Assembly (NCBI RefSeq): GCF_015476115.1
Contig: NZ_CP064295.1
Span: 2,040,001-2,104,000 of the forward strand
From: Aegicerativicinus sediminis
Lineage (GTDB): Bacteria; Bacteroidota; Bacteroidia; Flavobacteriales; Flavobacteriaceae
Direction: 5' to 3'
Length of the DNA stretch: 64,000 nt
Part shown: positions 17,769-25,660 of the stretch, in pieces
How the letters are laid out: the number at the start of each line of letters is the position of its first letter
Numbering within the stretch: position 1 is the stretch's first letter
Notes under the pieces: generated by a model
The model's database searches: none
Seen by the model: the letters and a program-made list of their open reading frames with translations, nothing else
Told to the model about the DNA's origin: nothing
Made by a program: the position numbers and the translations under genes

Positions 17769-19199
17769 ATGAATTCTAGCAGCTTTTTATTGATGAGACA
17801 AGAAATTATATTGCTCACAATTCTATTGATTTTGGTTGCGGCAGAAATAGCAATGCCAAAGGGTAAAAAACAAAGTGTTGTTCATTTGGCAATTTTCTTA
17901 TTCGGAATACATACAATAGTTGGCTTTTTGCCTTATGAGGAAGGTAAACTTTTTGGTGGTATGTTCCGGGTAAATTCGTTGGTGCATTTCTTCAAAAACA
18001 TTCTTAATGTTGGGGTTTTAATACTTCTATTGCAGTCCGCGGATTGGTTGCTTCAGAAAATAGTAAACCAAAATAGAGGGACCGAATTTTTTGTTCTATT
18101 ATTCTCGTCTCTATTAGGAATGTACTTTATGATTTCTGCGGGAGATTTTCTAATGTTTTATTTAGGGTTAGAACTTTCAACATTGCCCGTGGCGGCGATG
18201 GCTTCATTTGAAATTGTAAAAAGGATATCTAGCGAAGCTGGAATCAAATTAATTCTTTCTGCAGCTTTGGCTTCGGGTTTTTCCTTATTTGGAATTTCCT
18301 TGCTCTATGCAACCTCAGGTTCAATTTATTTTGAAAATATAGCAGAAGTTATCTCTTCCACAAACCTTACAATTCTAGGCTTTGTGTTGTTCTTTTCAGG
18401 TTTGGCATTTAAAATCTCATTGGTGCCCTTCCATTTTTGGACAGCTGATGTGTATGAAGGCGCTCCAATAAGTGTTGCCTCATATTTATCGGTAATCTCA
18501 AAGGGTGCGGCAGTTTTTATTTTAATGATATTGCTGTTTACAGTAATGAAGCCACTAATGCATATCTGGGAAAATTTCATTTATGTCATTGCTTTGGCAA
18601 CCATGTTTATTGGTAACCTATTTGCTTTGAGGCAGAAAAACATGAAACGATTTCTAGCATTTTCCTCCATTGCCCAAGCCGGATTTATTCTCCTTGGTTT
18701 AATGAATGGAACTCAATTGGGTACAGCTACCATTATTTATTTCTTAACGATTTATATATTTTCAAATTTGGCTGCCTTTGGTGTGGTGCAAGCAATTTCC
18801 CTTAAAACAGGAAAAGAGAATATAGACGATTATGAAGGGCTTTATCGAACGAATCCTAACTTGAGCCTTGTTATGATGTTGGCCTTATTTTCTTTGGCAG
18901 GTATACCGCCAGTAGCAGGTTTTTTTGGTAAGTTTTTCTTGTTTACTGCAGCTGCAAGTAAGGGTTATTATTTGTTGGTGTTTTTGGCAGTTGTAAATGT
19001 TACTATCTCGCTTTATTATTACCTGTTGGTTGTGAGGGCCATGTTTCTAAGGAAAAGTGCTAACCCTATTCCTTATTTTAGAAGTAAAATTTATATGAGA
19101 CTTGGGCTTTTGGTAACCGTAGTCGGTATATTGATTATTGGATTGTATAGTCCTCTATACGATTTTATCTTTGAATTAAGTAGCAATTTAAATTTTTGA
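17769..19199 (+). CDS. nuoN: Complex I subunit N, proton-pumping antiporter-like
   Basis: A 476-residue ND2-type antiporter-like subunit. It shows YLGLELSTLPVAAMASFE, PFHFWTADVYEGAPISVASYLSVISKGAA and FSSIAQAGFILLG, the NuoN equivalents of the channel motifs. It is the last recognisable complex I gene. A small unknown gene follows 3 bases later and is probably part of the same transcript. Confidence 0.95.
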   Translation: MNSSSFLLMRQEIILLTILLILVAAEIAMPKGKKQSVVHLAIFLFGIHTIVGFLPYEEGKLFGGMFRVNSLVHFFKNILNVGVLILLLQSADWLLQKIVNQNRGTEFFVLLFSSLLGMYFMISAGDFLMFYLGLELSTLPVAAMASFEIVKRISSEAGIKLILSAALASGFSLFGISLLYATSGSIYFENIAEVISSTNLTILGFVLFFSGLAFKISLVPFHFWTADVYEGAPISVASYLSVISKGAAVFILMILLFTVMKPLMHIWENFIYVIALATMFIGNLFALRQKNMKRFLAFSSIAQAGFILLGLMNGTQLGTATIIYFLTIYIFSNLAAFGVVQAISLKTGKENIDDYEGLYRTNPNLSLVMMLALFSLAGIPPVAGFFGKFFLFTAAASKGYYLLVFLAVVNVTISLYYYLLVVRAMFLRKSANPIPYFRSKIYMRLGLLVTVVGILIIGLYSPLYDFIFELSSNLNF

Positions 19200-19202
19200 G
19201 TT

Positions 19203-19532
19203 ATGCCATTAACTGGAAGCCATAATTTTGGAAGTATTGGTGAAACTAGGGTCACTTTTGTTGAAAAAGGCGTCGAGGAGAATAGGAAGGATTTTCTTAA
19301 ACAACTACTAGAGCATAATGGATTTGAGGTGGTTGTTGAGGAAGCAAAAAGAAAATCTGAAGACGACCCACAATTGTATACCATAGGCGTAACTGACATG
19401 GTTTTTAACCCAACAATATGGGTATACCAAAGAAAGTTACGAACCTTTGACGGTAGGGTTGTCAACCAAGATTATTGGGAGCAACGTTCAGAAGACACCA
19501 AACCACAATATTGGAATAATGGCGGTGAATAG
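19203..19532 (+). CDS. Unknown 109-residue protein at the end of the nuo cluster
   Basis: I do not recognise this soluble protein. It has no signal peptide, membrane helix or cysteine motif. An N-terminal segment ETRVTFVEKGVEENRKDFLKQLLEHNGFEV suggests a beta strand and a long helix. A later segment YTIGVTDMVFNPTIWVYQRKLRTFDGRVV suggests beta strands, and the C-terminus is polar with NDYWEQ-like aromatic residues. It starts 3 bases after the nuoN stop with no terminator between, so it is probably co-expressed with complex I. A role in assembly of the NuoEFG-less enzyme, or in docking of an electron donor, is only a guess from position. Confidence 0.7.
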   Translation: MPLTGSHNFGSIGETRVTFVEKGVEENRKDFLKQLLEHNGFEVVVEEAKRKSEDDPQLYTIGVTDMVFNPTIWVYQRKLRTFDGRVVNQDYWEQRSEDTKPQYWNNGGE

Positions 19533-19641
19533 GCCGTGAAGAATCTAGTACCCACTTATTATTTCCCCTATATTATATTAACAGTTATTTACCTGTAAAT
19601 ACATATTATTTGAGGTAATTATTTTGTTCCTAGTCTTTTAT

Positions 19642-19649
19642 TACTTTTG
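19642..19649 (+). promoter_or_regulatory. Predicted -7 element for the [2Fe-2S] ferredoxin gene
   Basis: TACTTTTG matches TAnnTTTG. A TTTG lies upstream at 19623-19626, but the spacing of 15 is shorter than the usual 19, so the -33 assignment is unsure. It would give a leader of about 65 bases. Confidence 0.35.
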
Positions 19650-19720
19650 TCCTTTTGAAATTTTAAGTTTAGTTTTACGGTTTTTTTAGGAAGTAAAACA
19701 GCAATTCCAAGGATAATAAA

Positions 19721-20047
19721 GTGGACATTTCAATAAGAATTACCGATAGAGTAGGAGTAACTCACGATATATCTGCCCCAACCGACATGGCGATGAATTT
19801 AATGGAAGTTGTTAGGGCTTATGAACTTGCGCCGGAAGGAACAATTGGCGTTTGCGGTGGCATGGCAATGTGTGCCTCCTGCCAATGTTATGTATTAAGT
19901 AATCATGAGTTGCCAACTATGCAAGATGATGAAGAAGCTATGCTAGCAGAGGCATTTTTTGTTAAGGATAATAGTAGATTGGGTTGCCAAATACAAATGA
20001 CAACCGATATGGAAGGTCTTGAGGTTGAGTTGGCGCCTGCAGACTAA
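19721..20047 (+). CDS. Adrenodoxin-type [2Fe-2S] ferredoxin
   Basis: A 108-residue ferredoxin with the adrenodoxin cluster motif C45-x5-C51-x2-C54 and a distal C89. It has the surrounding pattern of vertebrate and bacterial adrenodoxins used in Fe-S assembly or P450 electron transfer. It begins with GTG at 19721; no better in-frame start is visible, and this gives the full N-terminal beta strand. It lies 188 bases after the nuo cluster with a probable promoter of its own. It could be the Isc-type assembly ferredoxin or an electron carrier for the nearby redox enzymes; the sequence does not decide between these. Confidence 0.9.
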   Translation: MDISIRITDRVGVTHDISAPTDMAMNLMEVVRAYELAPEGTIGVCGGMAMCASCQCYVLSNHELPTMQDDEEAMLAEAFFVKDNSRLGCQIQMTTDMEGLEVELAPAD

Positions 20048-20112
20048 ATAGGGAGTTTATGTAGATTAAAATAGTACACGGAGCAAGTTTACCTACCCCG
20101 TGTATCTAAAAT

Positions 20113-20688
20113 TTACATTTTTGGTGGAATAGCTGCAGGTACTACATTCTCAATAGGTTTTTGACTTTTTAAATAGGCAAAAATTGCCTTTAAATCGTCG
20201 TCAGTCATTTTGGCAAAATCTTCCCAAGGCATTGGTGGAAGAAGTAATCTGCTGTTTTCTAGCCCTTTATATTTTCCCTTTCGCATTGCCATGAAAAATT
20301 GTTCCTCGCTCCAAGATCCAATTCCGGTATCGTCTGGTGTAAGGTTAGCAGCAAAAGACGTCCCCCACGGTCCAGTGAATGAAGTAAATCCCATTGAGAA
20401 TAAGGCATAGCCTTTTGCGGTTTCTTCATCATAAGGTGGTAGTGCTTCATCAGCCGGATGTCCTGACAATAAACGTTGTGAATCTGGAATAGGACCTTTT
20501 TCAGACAAAACTTTTGGTGAATGGCAGTGGTGACACCCTCCTAAATCTACAAGGTATTCGCCCCTTTCTACCAAATTAATGGGCTCTTCTTCAGGTTTGT
20601 CGATTAATTCGTTATTTTTTTCTTGACCAGAATTGCAGGAGAAGAGAAAAATCCCAAACAGAATGGGCATAAGAATTTTGGTTGACAT
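20113..20688 (-). CDS. Cytochrome c lipoprotein
   Basis: A 191-residue protein with a lipoprotein signal (LFSC, lipidated Cys18). It has one haem c site C52-HH-C55-H56 and a probable distal methionine in LLPPMPWEDFAKM. The C-terminal helix TDDDLKAIFAYLKSQKP is the usual end of a class I cytochrome c domain. A second CxxCH is absent, so it is mono-haem although it resembles one half of di-haem cytochromes. It should be anchored in a membrane on the periplasmic side. Partner unknown; the upstream neighbour is a phosphoesterase, so the context is not informative. Confidence 0.88.
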   Translation of the reverse strand: MSTKILMPILFGIFLFSCNSGQEKNNELIDKPEEEPINLVERGEYLVDLGGCHHCHSPKVLSEKGPIPDSQRLLSGHPADEALPPYDEETAKGYALFSMGFTSFTGPWGTSFAANLTPDDTGIGSWSEEQFFMAMRKGKYKGLENSRLLLPPMPWEDFAKMTDDDLKAIFAYLKSQKPIENVVPAAIPPKM

Positions 20689-20788
20689 GATTAATTGAAT
20701 TTAAAGGTTGGTTGTAGCTAAAAATAGAAAATTTATTAATAAGTAGGATTATTTCACCCCACAACATTTTTCTTTAAAGTCCTGTTTG

Positions 20789-21685
20789 TCAAGAGGTGCA
20801 GTAACTGCTGAGTGTTTGTGGGCCTTCCAATACCATTCTAATAATTTTTAAAACCCCTTCTTCCGTAGTGGCTATTTGCCATTTTACCAATGATATTGCC
20901 CCATCTTCAATTTCAAGGCCAGTAATGCTTCTGGGATGCACGCAACTACCGTCATTAAATAATGGTATTTCTCCTGGATTGGGGAATCTTGGGCGGTGTG
21001 TATGACCAATTATTGTTGGAATATTATTATTTTTAGTAATCCACTTTTTAATCCTTCTTTCAACCTTAATTAATTCCGTGTAATTTTTTGCTGGGCTAGT
21101 AGGGTCGGCAATACCCATTATATTTAAAGGTTTCCATAAAATTCTAACCAAAAATCGGCTCCATCGCCAGAAGGTGTAATTCCACCAATCTGCCTGGTGA
21201 CCATGTAATAAAAACAATTCCTGTTGAGTGTTTTTATGTCTTAAAACAATTCCTTCGTTAAATTTTAAATTTTGAAATAATGGTTCATCCTTGCCTGTTT
21301 TAGCATCAAAATAGGTATAAAGATGCTCCTCAACATATTTCTGATTTTTATAAACCATGTCATGATTCCCCCATATTAGATGCAAACGATCTTGAAAATA
21401 ATATGCCTGCATGAGTTCGAATACATTTTTATGGGCATTGAAAATAGATTTGAAGGTTAGATTTTCCCATAATTCGTCTCCATCACCCAATTCAATATAG
21501 GTAAATCCTTCTAAGAAATAATGTTTTAAGGCATGGTAATAAGTGTTCCGGTTATTGGCAAAATCATCTGCAAAACTGTTGTCGCCACGATGACAATCGC
21601 TAAATAAAATGAATTTTGAATTGTCGTCAAATTCAACAATTTTGGCTTCCTTAAAAGCCCTGTTTAAGCGGTATTGAGATGACAT
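20789..21685 (-). CDS. Calcineurin-like metallophosphoesterase
   Basis: A 298-residue cytosolic protein with the five metallophosphoesterase motifs in order: FSDCH (D30, H32), GDGDELW (D68), GNHDM (N107, H108), LLHGHQADW and IIGHTHRPRFP. The pattern is close to the LpxH/UDP-diacylglucosamine hydrolase relatives, but the substrate cannot be read from the sequence. It follows the SGNH lipoprotein gene by 37 bases on the same strand. Confidence 0.88.
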   Translation of the reverse strand: MSSQYRLNRAFKEAKIVEFDDNSKFILFSDCHRGDNSFADDFANNRNTYYHALKHYFLEGFTYIELGDGDELWENLTFKSIFNAHKNVFELMQAYYFQDRLHLIWGNHDMVYKNQKYVEEHLYTYFDAKTGKDEPLFQNLKFNEGIVLRHKNTQQELFLLHGHQADWWNYTFWRWSRFLVRILWKPLNIMGIADPTSPAKNYTELIKVERRIKKWITKNNNIPTIIGHTHRPRFPNPGEIPLFNDGSCVHPRSITGLEIEDGAISLVKWQIATTEEGVLKIIRMVLEGPQTLSSYCTS

Positions 21686-21722
21686 CTGCCTAAATTAGGT
21701 CAAATTTGCCAACTACAAAAAC

Positions 21723-22460
21723 TTAAAATAATTTCCTTATTACTATAGGTAGTAGCCGGTCTACAAATTTTGAATAAGCAATTTCTGAAGGGTGTAAATT
21801 ATCATTAGCAACCAATTCCGGATTAGAAAGTCCTTGGCGTGTAATGTCGGTTATATTAACAAACGAAACCCCTTTTGAGCTACAGTGCGTATTGGCGAAG
21901 GCATTATACTGATCGATTTCTTGAGTTATTTTTTCAGGATTTCCGCTATTCTGTCCAAAAGGTGTGTAGGCATAATCAGGAATCGATACGACTACAACAT
22001 TATCTGTTCTTCCTCCAGCAAATTTTATAGCCTTTTCTAATAAGCTAGGAAATTCAGATTGGTACAAACTAAACGGTTTACCTTGGTATTGATTATTAAC
22101 TCCAATTAATAATGTCACTAAATCATTATTAGATGAAGGTTGTTCATTTTCAATTGCATTAATTAGGTTGGTAGTTGTCCAACCCGTGGTGGCAATAATT
22201 TTGACCTCTATATCCATATTTGGATATCTAGCAAGTAAACTGTCTTTTAATTGAATTGGAAATTTACACGTGGAACAAACACTTTGCCCAATAGTATAAC
22301 TGTCCCCTAGGGCTAGGTAATTAATAGTGTTGTCTGTTTCCGGAGTTGTTTCAGGTTCATTCATTATTTCCTGTGGTATTTCAGTCTCAGATTTATCTTC
22401 TTGAGCGCAAGAAAACATCAAAATTCCGATAATGAAATAAAGCATTGTTTTAAGATACAT
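21723..22460 (-). CDS. SGNH/GDSL hydrolase lipoprotein
   Basis: A 245-residue lipoprotein (MFSC, Cys18) with an acidic linker and an SGNH esterase domain. The catalytic serine is in LALGDSYTIGQ (S54), the third block in LLIGVNNQYQG, and the Asp-His pair in NDNLHPSEIAY. The substrate is unknown; the family includes lipases and carbohydrate esterases. It starts 3 bases after the acyl-CoA dehydrogenase stop and is probably transcribed with it. Confidence 0.88.
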   Translation of the reverse strand: MYLKTMLYFIIGILMFSCAQEDKSETEIPQEIMNEPETTPETDNTINYLALGDSYTIGQSVCSTCKFPIQLKDSLLARYPNMDIEVKIIATTGWTTTNLINAIENEQPSSNNDLVTLLIGVNNQYQGKPFSLYQSEFPSLLEKAIKFAGGRTDNVVVVSIPDYAYTPFGQNSGNPEKITQEIDQYNAFANTHCSSKGVSFVNITDITRQGLSNPELVANDNLHPSEIAYSKFVDRLLPIVIRKLF

Positions 22461-22463
22461 GTA

Positions 22464-23642
22464 TTATTTAAAAGCATTTAAACCAGTAATGTCTAGACCG
22501 GTAATTAATAAATGAATATCGTGGGTTCCTTCATAAGTAATAACACTTTCTAAATTCATGCTATGACGCATAATGGAATATTCTCCTGTGATTCCCATGC
22601 CGCCTAATATTTGGCGGGCTTCCCTAGCAATATTTATGGCCATTTCCACATTGTTTCTCTTTGCCATTGATATTTGTGCTGAGGTCGCTCTATCTTCATT
22701 TCTCAACACCCCAAGTCGCCAAGTTAATAGTTGGGCTTTGGTAATTTCGGTGATCATTTCAGCCAATTTCTTTTGCTGTAGCTGGAATTGACCAATGGGT
22801 TTACCAAATTGCTGACGCTCTTTGCTATATCTTAAAGCAGTATCATAACAATCCATGGCTGCCCCTATGGCGCCCCAAGCAATTCCATAGCGTGCTGAAT
22901 CTAAACATCCGAGTGGTGCACCAAGACCTGATTTATTTGGAAGCAAATTTTCCTTTGGAACTTTGACATTGTCAAAAATTAATTCACCTGTGGCTGAGGC
23001 CCGTAAAGACCATTTGTTGTGAGTTTCAGGAGTTGTAAAGCCTTCCATGCCTCGTTCTACAATTAATCCATGGATGCGGCCATTTTCATCCTTGGCCCAT
23101 ACTACGGCAACCTGAGCAAATGGCGCATTGGAAATCCACATTTTCGCCCCATTTAATAAATAATGGTCCCCCATATCCTTAAAATTGGTAATCATACCAC
23201 CCGGATTCGATCCGTGATCTGGTTCTGTAAGGCCAAAACATCCCATCCATTCTCCTGTAGCTAACTTTGGAAGGTATTTTTGACGCTGCTCTTCATTTCC
23301 ATATTTATAGATTGGGTACATTACCAAGGAAGATTGTACTGAAGCAGTACTCCGAACTCCAGAATCACCTCGTTCAATTTCTTGCATAATTAACCCATAG
23401 GATATTTGGTCTAGCCCTGCACCTCCATATTCAACGGGAATGTAAGGTCCAAATGCTCCAATTTCAGCAAGACCTGAAATTATTTGATTAGGAAATTCTG
23501 CCCTTTGAGCGTACTCCTCAATAATTGGACTTACATCGCGCTTCACCCAGTCGCGAGTGGCTTGTCGCACCAATTTATGCTCTTCGGATAATAAATCGTC
23601 TAATTGATAATAATCTGGAGCTTCAAAAAGATCTTGTTTCAT
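22464..23642 (-). CDS. gcdH: Glutaryl-CoA dehydrogenase (acyl-CoA dehydrogenase family)
   Basis: A 392-residue FAD enzyme. The C-terminal SVITYEGTHDIHLLITGLDITG contains the catalytic glutamate (about E371) in the YEGTHDIH context specific to glutaryl-CoA dehydrogenases. GCFGLTEPDHGSNPGGM and MWISNAPFAQVAVVWAK are the FAD and substrate motifs of the same branch. It would oxidise and decarboxylate glutaryl-CoA to crotonyl-CoA in lysine and tryptophan breakdown, passing electrons to an ETF. No other genes of that pathway are nearby. It has a good promoter of its own at 23662-23691. Confidence 0.93.
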   Translation of the reverse strand: MKQDLFEAPDYYQLDDLLSEEHKLVRQATRDWVKRDVSPIIEEYAQRAEFPNQIISGLAEIGAFGPYIPVEYGGAGLDQISYGLIMQEIERGDSGVRSTASVQSSLVMYPIYKYGNEEQRQKYLPKLATGEWMGCFGLTEPDHGSNPGGMITNFKDMGDHYLLNGAKMWISNAPFAQVAVVWAKDENGRIHGLIVERGMEGFTTPETHNKWSLRASATGELIFDNVKVPKENLLPNKSGLGAPLGCLDSARYGIAWGAIGAAMDCYDTALRYSKERQQFGKPIGQFQLQQKKLAEMITEITKAQLLTWRLGVLRNEDRATSAQISMAKRNNVEMAINIAREARQILGGMGITGEYSIMRHSMNLESVITYEGTHDIHLLITGLDITGLNAFK

Positions 23643-23661
23643 GTTCGTGAGTTAGTGGATA

Positions 23662-23691
23662 CAAAAATACGAAATCGCTATGCGACAACAA
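23662..23691 (-). promoter_or_regulatory. Predicted gcdH promoter
   Basis: On the minus strand TTG (23689-23691), 19 bases, then TATTTTTG (23662-23669), which matches TAnnTTTG exactly. The start codon is about 20 bases downstream, so the leader is very short. Confidence 0.6.
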
Positions 23692-23696
23692 TAAAC

Positions 23697-24410
23697 TTAG
23701 AACTTTAGATAGAAGTCTTTAGTGAGATTTTTATAGTCTTCAGTATAGTTATGTCGAGTATTCTCGATGGTTAATTCTGAAGTTTCTATGGCCGAATTTT
23801 TTCTTTGAAATTCTAAGAGAATTCTTTTGAAAGGCGTAGACGGGTTACCTTTAACATATAATTTTTTAACTGCGAATAAATTGAAACGTTGTCCTAAAAT
23901 TAAAAGTTCCTCTTCCAATAATATTGGTGCTATAATTACGAATCTGCCTTCCGTGGCCAATAATTTTTGGGCGCCTTCGAACAATTGAGAAAAAGGTAAA
24001 GAGGAATTGAAACGTGCAAGGTCGCGCTGTTCGTCATTGCTAAACGTATCCTCAGTAAAAAATGGAGGATTAGATACGATAAGGTCATAAGATTCATCCC
24101 ATTCTTCCACAAATTGATTAAAAGAACAATGATAGCAGAATAAGCGATTACTCCATTCTGAATTTTCAAAATTCTCTACACACTGCTCATAGGCCAGATC
24201 TTCGATTTCTATGGCTTCAATTTGTGCATCTGTAAAGCGTTGGGCTAACATTAAACTAATCAAACCGGTTCCAGCCCCTACATCTAAAATGGAGTAGGGG
24301 TCGCTATTTTTCCCTGCCCAAGCTCCTAAAAGAACACCATCGGTGCCAACCTTCATTGCGCATTGGTCTTGGGAAACCGAAAATTGTTTAAAATGGAACG
24401 GTTGATTCAT
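23697..24410 (-). CDS. tRNA1(Val) adenine-37 N6-methyltransferase (TrmN6/YfiC-like)
   Basis: 237 residues from the ATG at 24410; a longer open frame reaches 24452 but would overlap rimM. The protein has the SAM-binding DVGAGTGLISLML (residues 43-55) and the catalytic NPPF (114-117) of adenine N6-methyltransferases. The N-terminal FHFKQFSVSQDQCAMKVGTDGVLLGAW block is diagnostic of the YfiC/TrmN6 group. It lies 7 bases after rimM, so it probably belongs to the rpsP-rimM transcript, in line with its role in translation. Confidence 0.88.
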   Translation of the reverse strand: MNQPFHFKQFSVSQDQCAMKVGTDGVLLGAWAGKNSDPYSILDVGAGTGLISLMLAQRFTDAQIEAIEIEDLAYEQCVENFENSEWSNRLFCYHCSFNQFVEEWDESYDLIVSNPPFFTEDTFSNDEQRDLARFNSSLPFSQLFEGAQKLLATEGRFVIIAPILLEEELLILGQRFNLFAVKKLYVKGNPSTPFKRILLEFQRKNSAIETSELTIENTRHNYTEDYKNLTKDFYLKF

Positions 24411-24417
24411 TTTGGTG

Positions 24418-24942
24418 TTATAAATAAAGCTCAATGAGACCTTCAGGAGCATTTACTTCTATAACCTGATTTTTTCGGTCTACTTTTTTAATAATGTCGT
24501 CGTTAATTGGCAACAATATTTCTTTTTCACCTTTTATTATAACAAAAAGTGGTTGGGCAGTCTGGTCGTTAACATTGTTTATGATACCGATATCCCCCAA
24601 ACGTTTGTCGATTACCTTAAATCCTGCAATTTCGTGATAGTAAAATTTATTGCCTTCCAATTTAGGTAACATGGAAAGAGGAAGATACAAGTCTGCTTTA
24701 AGAAGAGCGTCGGCTTCCGCCTCCTTGTTGACATCTTCCAATTTTAAACGAAGCAAATCAGATTTGTGTAATTGCGCATGCTCAATGAAATAGGGGATTA
24801 AAGTGCCGCGATGTTCAATAAAAACACTGTCTAATTCCTCATATATCTCTGGATCATCACTGTCGAGTTTGGCTAATAATTCACCTTTAAAACTGAATTT
24901 TTTTACAATTTTGCCGAGGTAAAAACACTCTTCCTTTTTCAT
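24418..24942 (-). CDS. rimM: 16S rRNA processing protein RimM
   Basis: 174 residues from the ATG at 24942. A longer frame runs back into rpsP, but that extension is an artefact of translating through the intergenic hairpin. The N-terminal CFYLGKIVKKFSFKGELLAK matches the RimM barrel domain. The C-terminal PRC barrel ends with LLPINDDIIKKVDRKNQVIEVNAPEGLIELY, a typical end for this family. It aids 30S head maturation and binds S19. It follows rpsP as in most bacteria. Confidence 0.95.
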   Translation of the reverse strand: MKKEECFYLGKIVKKFSFKGELLAKLDSDDPEIYEELDSVFIEHRGTLIPYFIEHAQLHKSDLLRLKLEDVNKEAEADALLKADLYLPLSMLPKLEGNKFYYHEIAGFKVIDKRLGDIGIINNVNDQTAQPLFVIIKGEKEILLPINDDIIKKVDRKNQVIEVNAPEGLIELYL

Positions 24943-24953
24943 CTTGCGGAAAT

Positions 24954-24981
24954 AAAAAACTCCGATAAAATATCGGAGTTT
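24954..24981 (-). terminator. Hairpin with T-run between rpsP and rimM
   Basis: AAACTCCGATA pairs perfectly with TATCGGAGTTT around a 3-base loop and is followed on the minus strand by a T-run (complement of 24954-24959). It looks like an intrinsic terminator inside the operon, so it probably lowers rimM and trmN6 expression relative to rpsP. Confidence 0.75.
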
Positions 24982-25003
24982 AAAGTTATTAAAAAATAAA
25001 GGT

Positions 25004-25528
25004 TTATTCTTCTTCAGATGAATCAGCAGCAGCTTCAACTTCTGCTTCTTCAACAACTCCTTCTTCAACAACTCCTTCTTCAGGAGCTGCTTCAGCGATT
25101 CTAGCCTCATTTACTGCTTTTTCAGCTTCTAAAGCCTTTGCTTTAGCATCAGCAGCATCTTTGGCTAATTTGTCTTTCTTTGAACCAATTTTCCCTTCTT
25201 TTTCTTCTAACCAAGCTTGGAATTTTTCTTCAGCTTGCTCTTCAGTTAATGCGCCTTTGGTAACACCAACTGCTAAGTGCTTCTTCAACATAGCACCTTT
25301 GTACGCTAAAATTGCTTTTGCAGTGTCAGTTGGCTGAGCACCGTTTTGCATCCATTTTACAGCTCCATCAACATCTAAATCGATAGTTGCAGGATTGGTA
25401 TTAGGATTGTAAGTACCTATTTTTTCTAAATACTTTCCATCTCTTTTAGCGCGGCTATCCGCAGCAACAATCCAATAAAAAGGTTTTCCTTTTTTACCGT
25501 GTCTTTGTAATCTAATTCTAACTGGCAT
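25004..25528 (-). CDS. rpsP: 30S ribosomal protein S16
   Basis: 174 residues. The first ~80 are the S16 core, starting MPVRIRLQRHGKKGKPFYWIVAADSRAKRDGKYLEKIGTYNP in substance. A long C-terminal extension, rich in Lys/Ala/Glu and ending in a strongly acidic tail with two similar EEGVVEE segments, follows from about residue 110. Such tails are usual in Bacteroidota S16. The sequence of the tail is repetitive at DNA level (tcttcaacaactccttc twice near 25048-25080). Confidence 0.96.
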   Translation of the reverse strand: MPVRIRLQRHGKKGKPFYWIVAADSRAKRDGKYLEKIGTYNPNTNPATIDLDVDGAVKWMQNGAQPTDTAKAILAYKGAMLKKHLAVGVTKGALTEEQAEEKFQAWLEEKEGKIGSKKDKLAKDAADAKAKALEAEKAVNEARIAEAAPEEGVVEEGVVEEAEVEAAADSSEEE

Positions 25529-25574
25529 ATAAATTAATTAGTGAGGTTCTCGACCTCTGTTATTAATGAGGGTG

Positions 25575-25605
25575 CAAAGATACTATCTTTTTTTTGATTT
25601 TCAAT
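25575..25605 (-). promoter_or_regulatory. rpsP promoter
   Basis: On the minus strand a TTG (25602-25604), 19 bases, then TATCTTTG (25575-25582), an exact TAnnTTTG followed by CA. This is a textbook Bacteroidota promoter. The roughly 45-base leader can form a small hairpin (GAGGT/ACCTC near 25542-25556). Confidence 0.75.
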
Positions 25606-25660
25606 TCATTAAATTCAACAATTAAAAAGATGTATTTTCGAGATTTAAAATGAATTTTGA

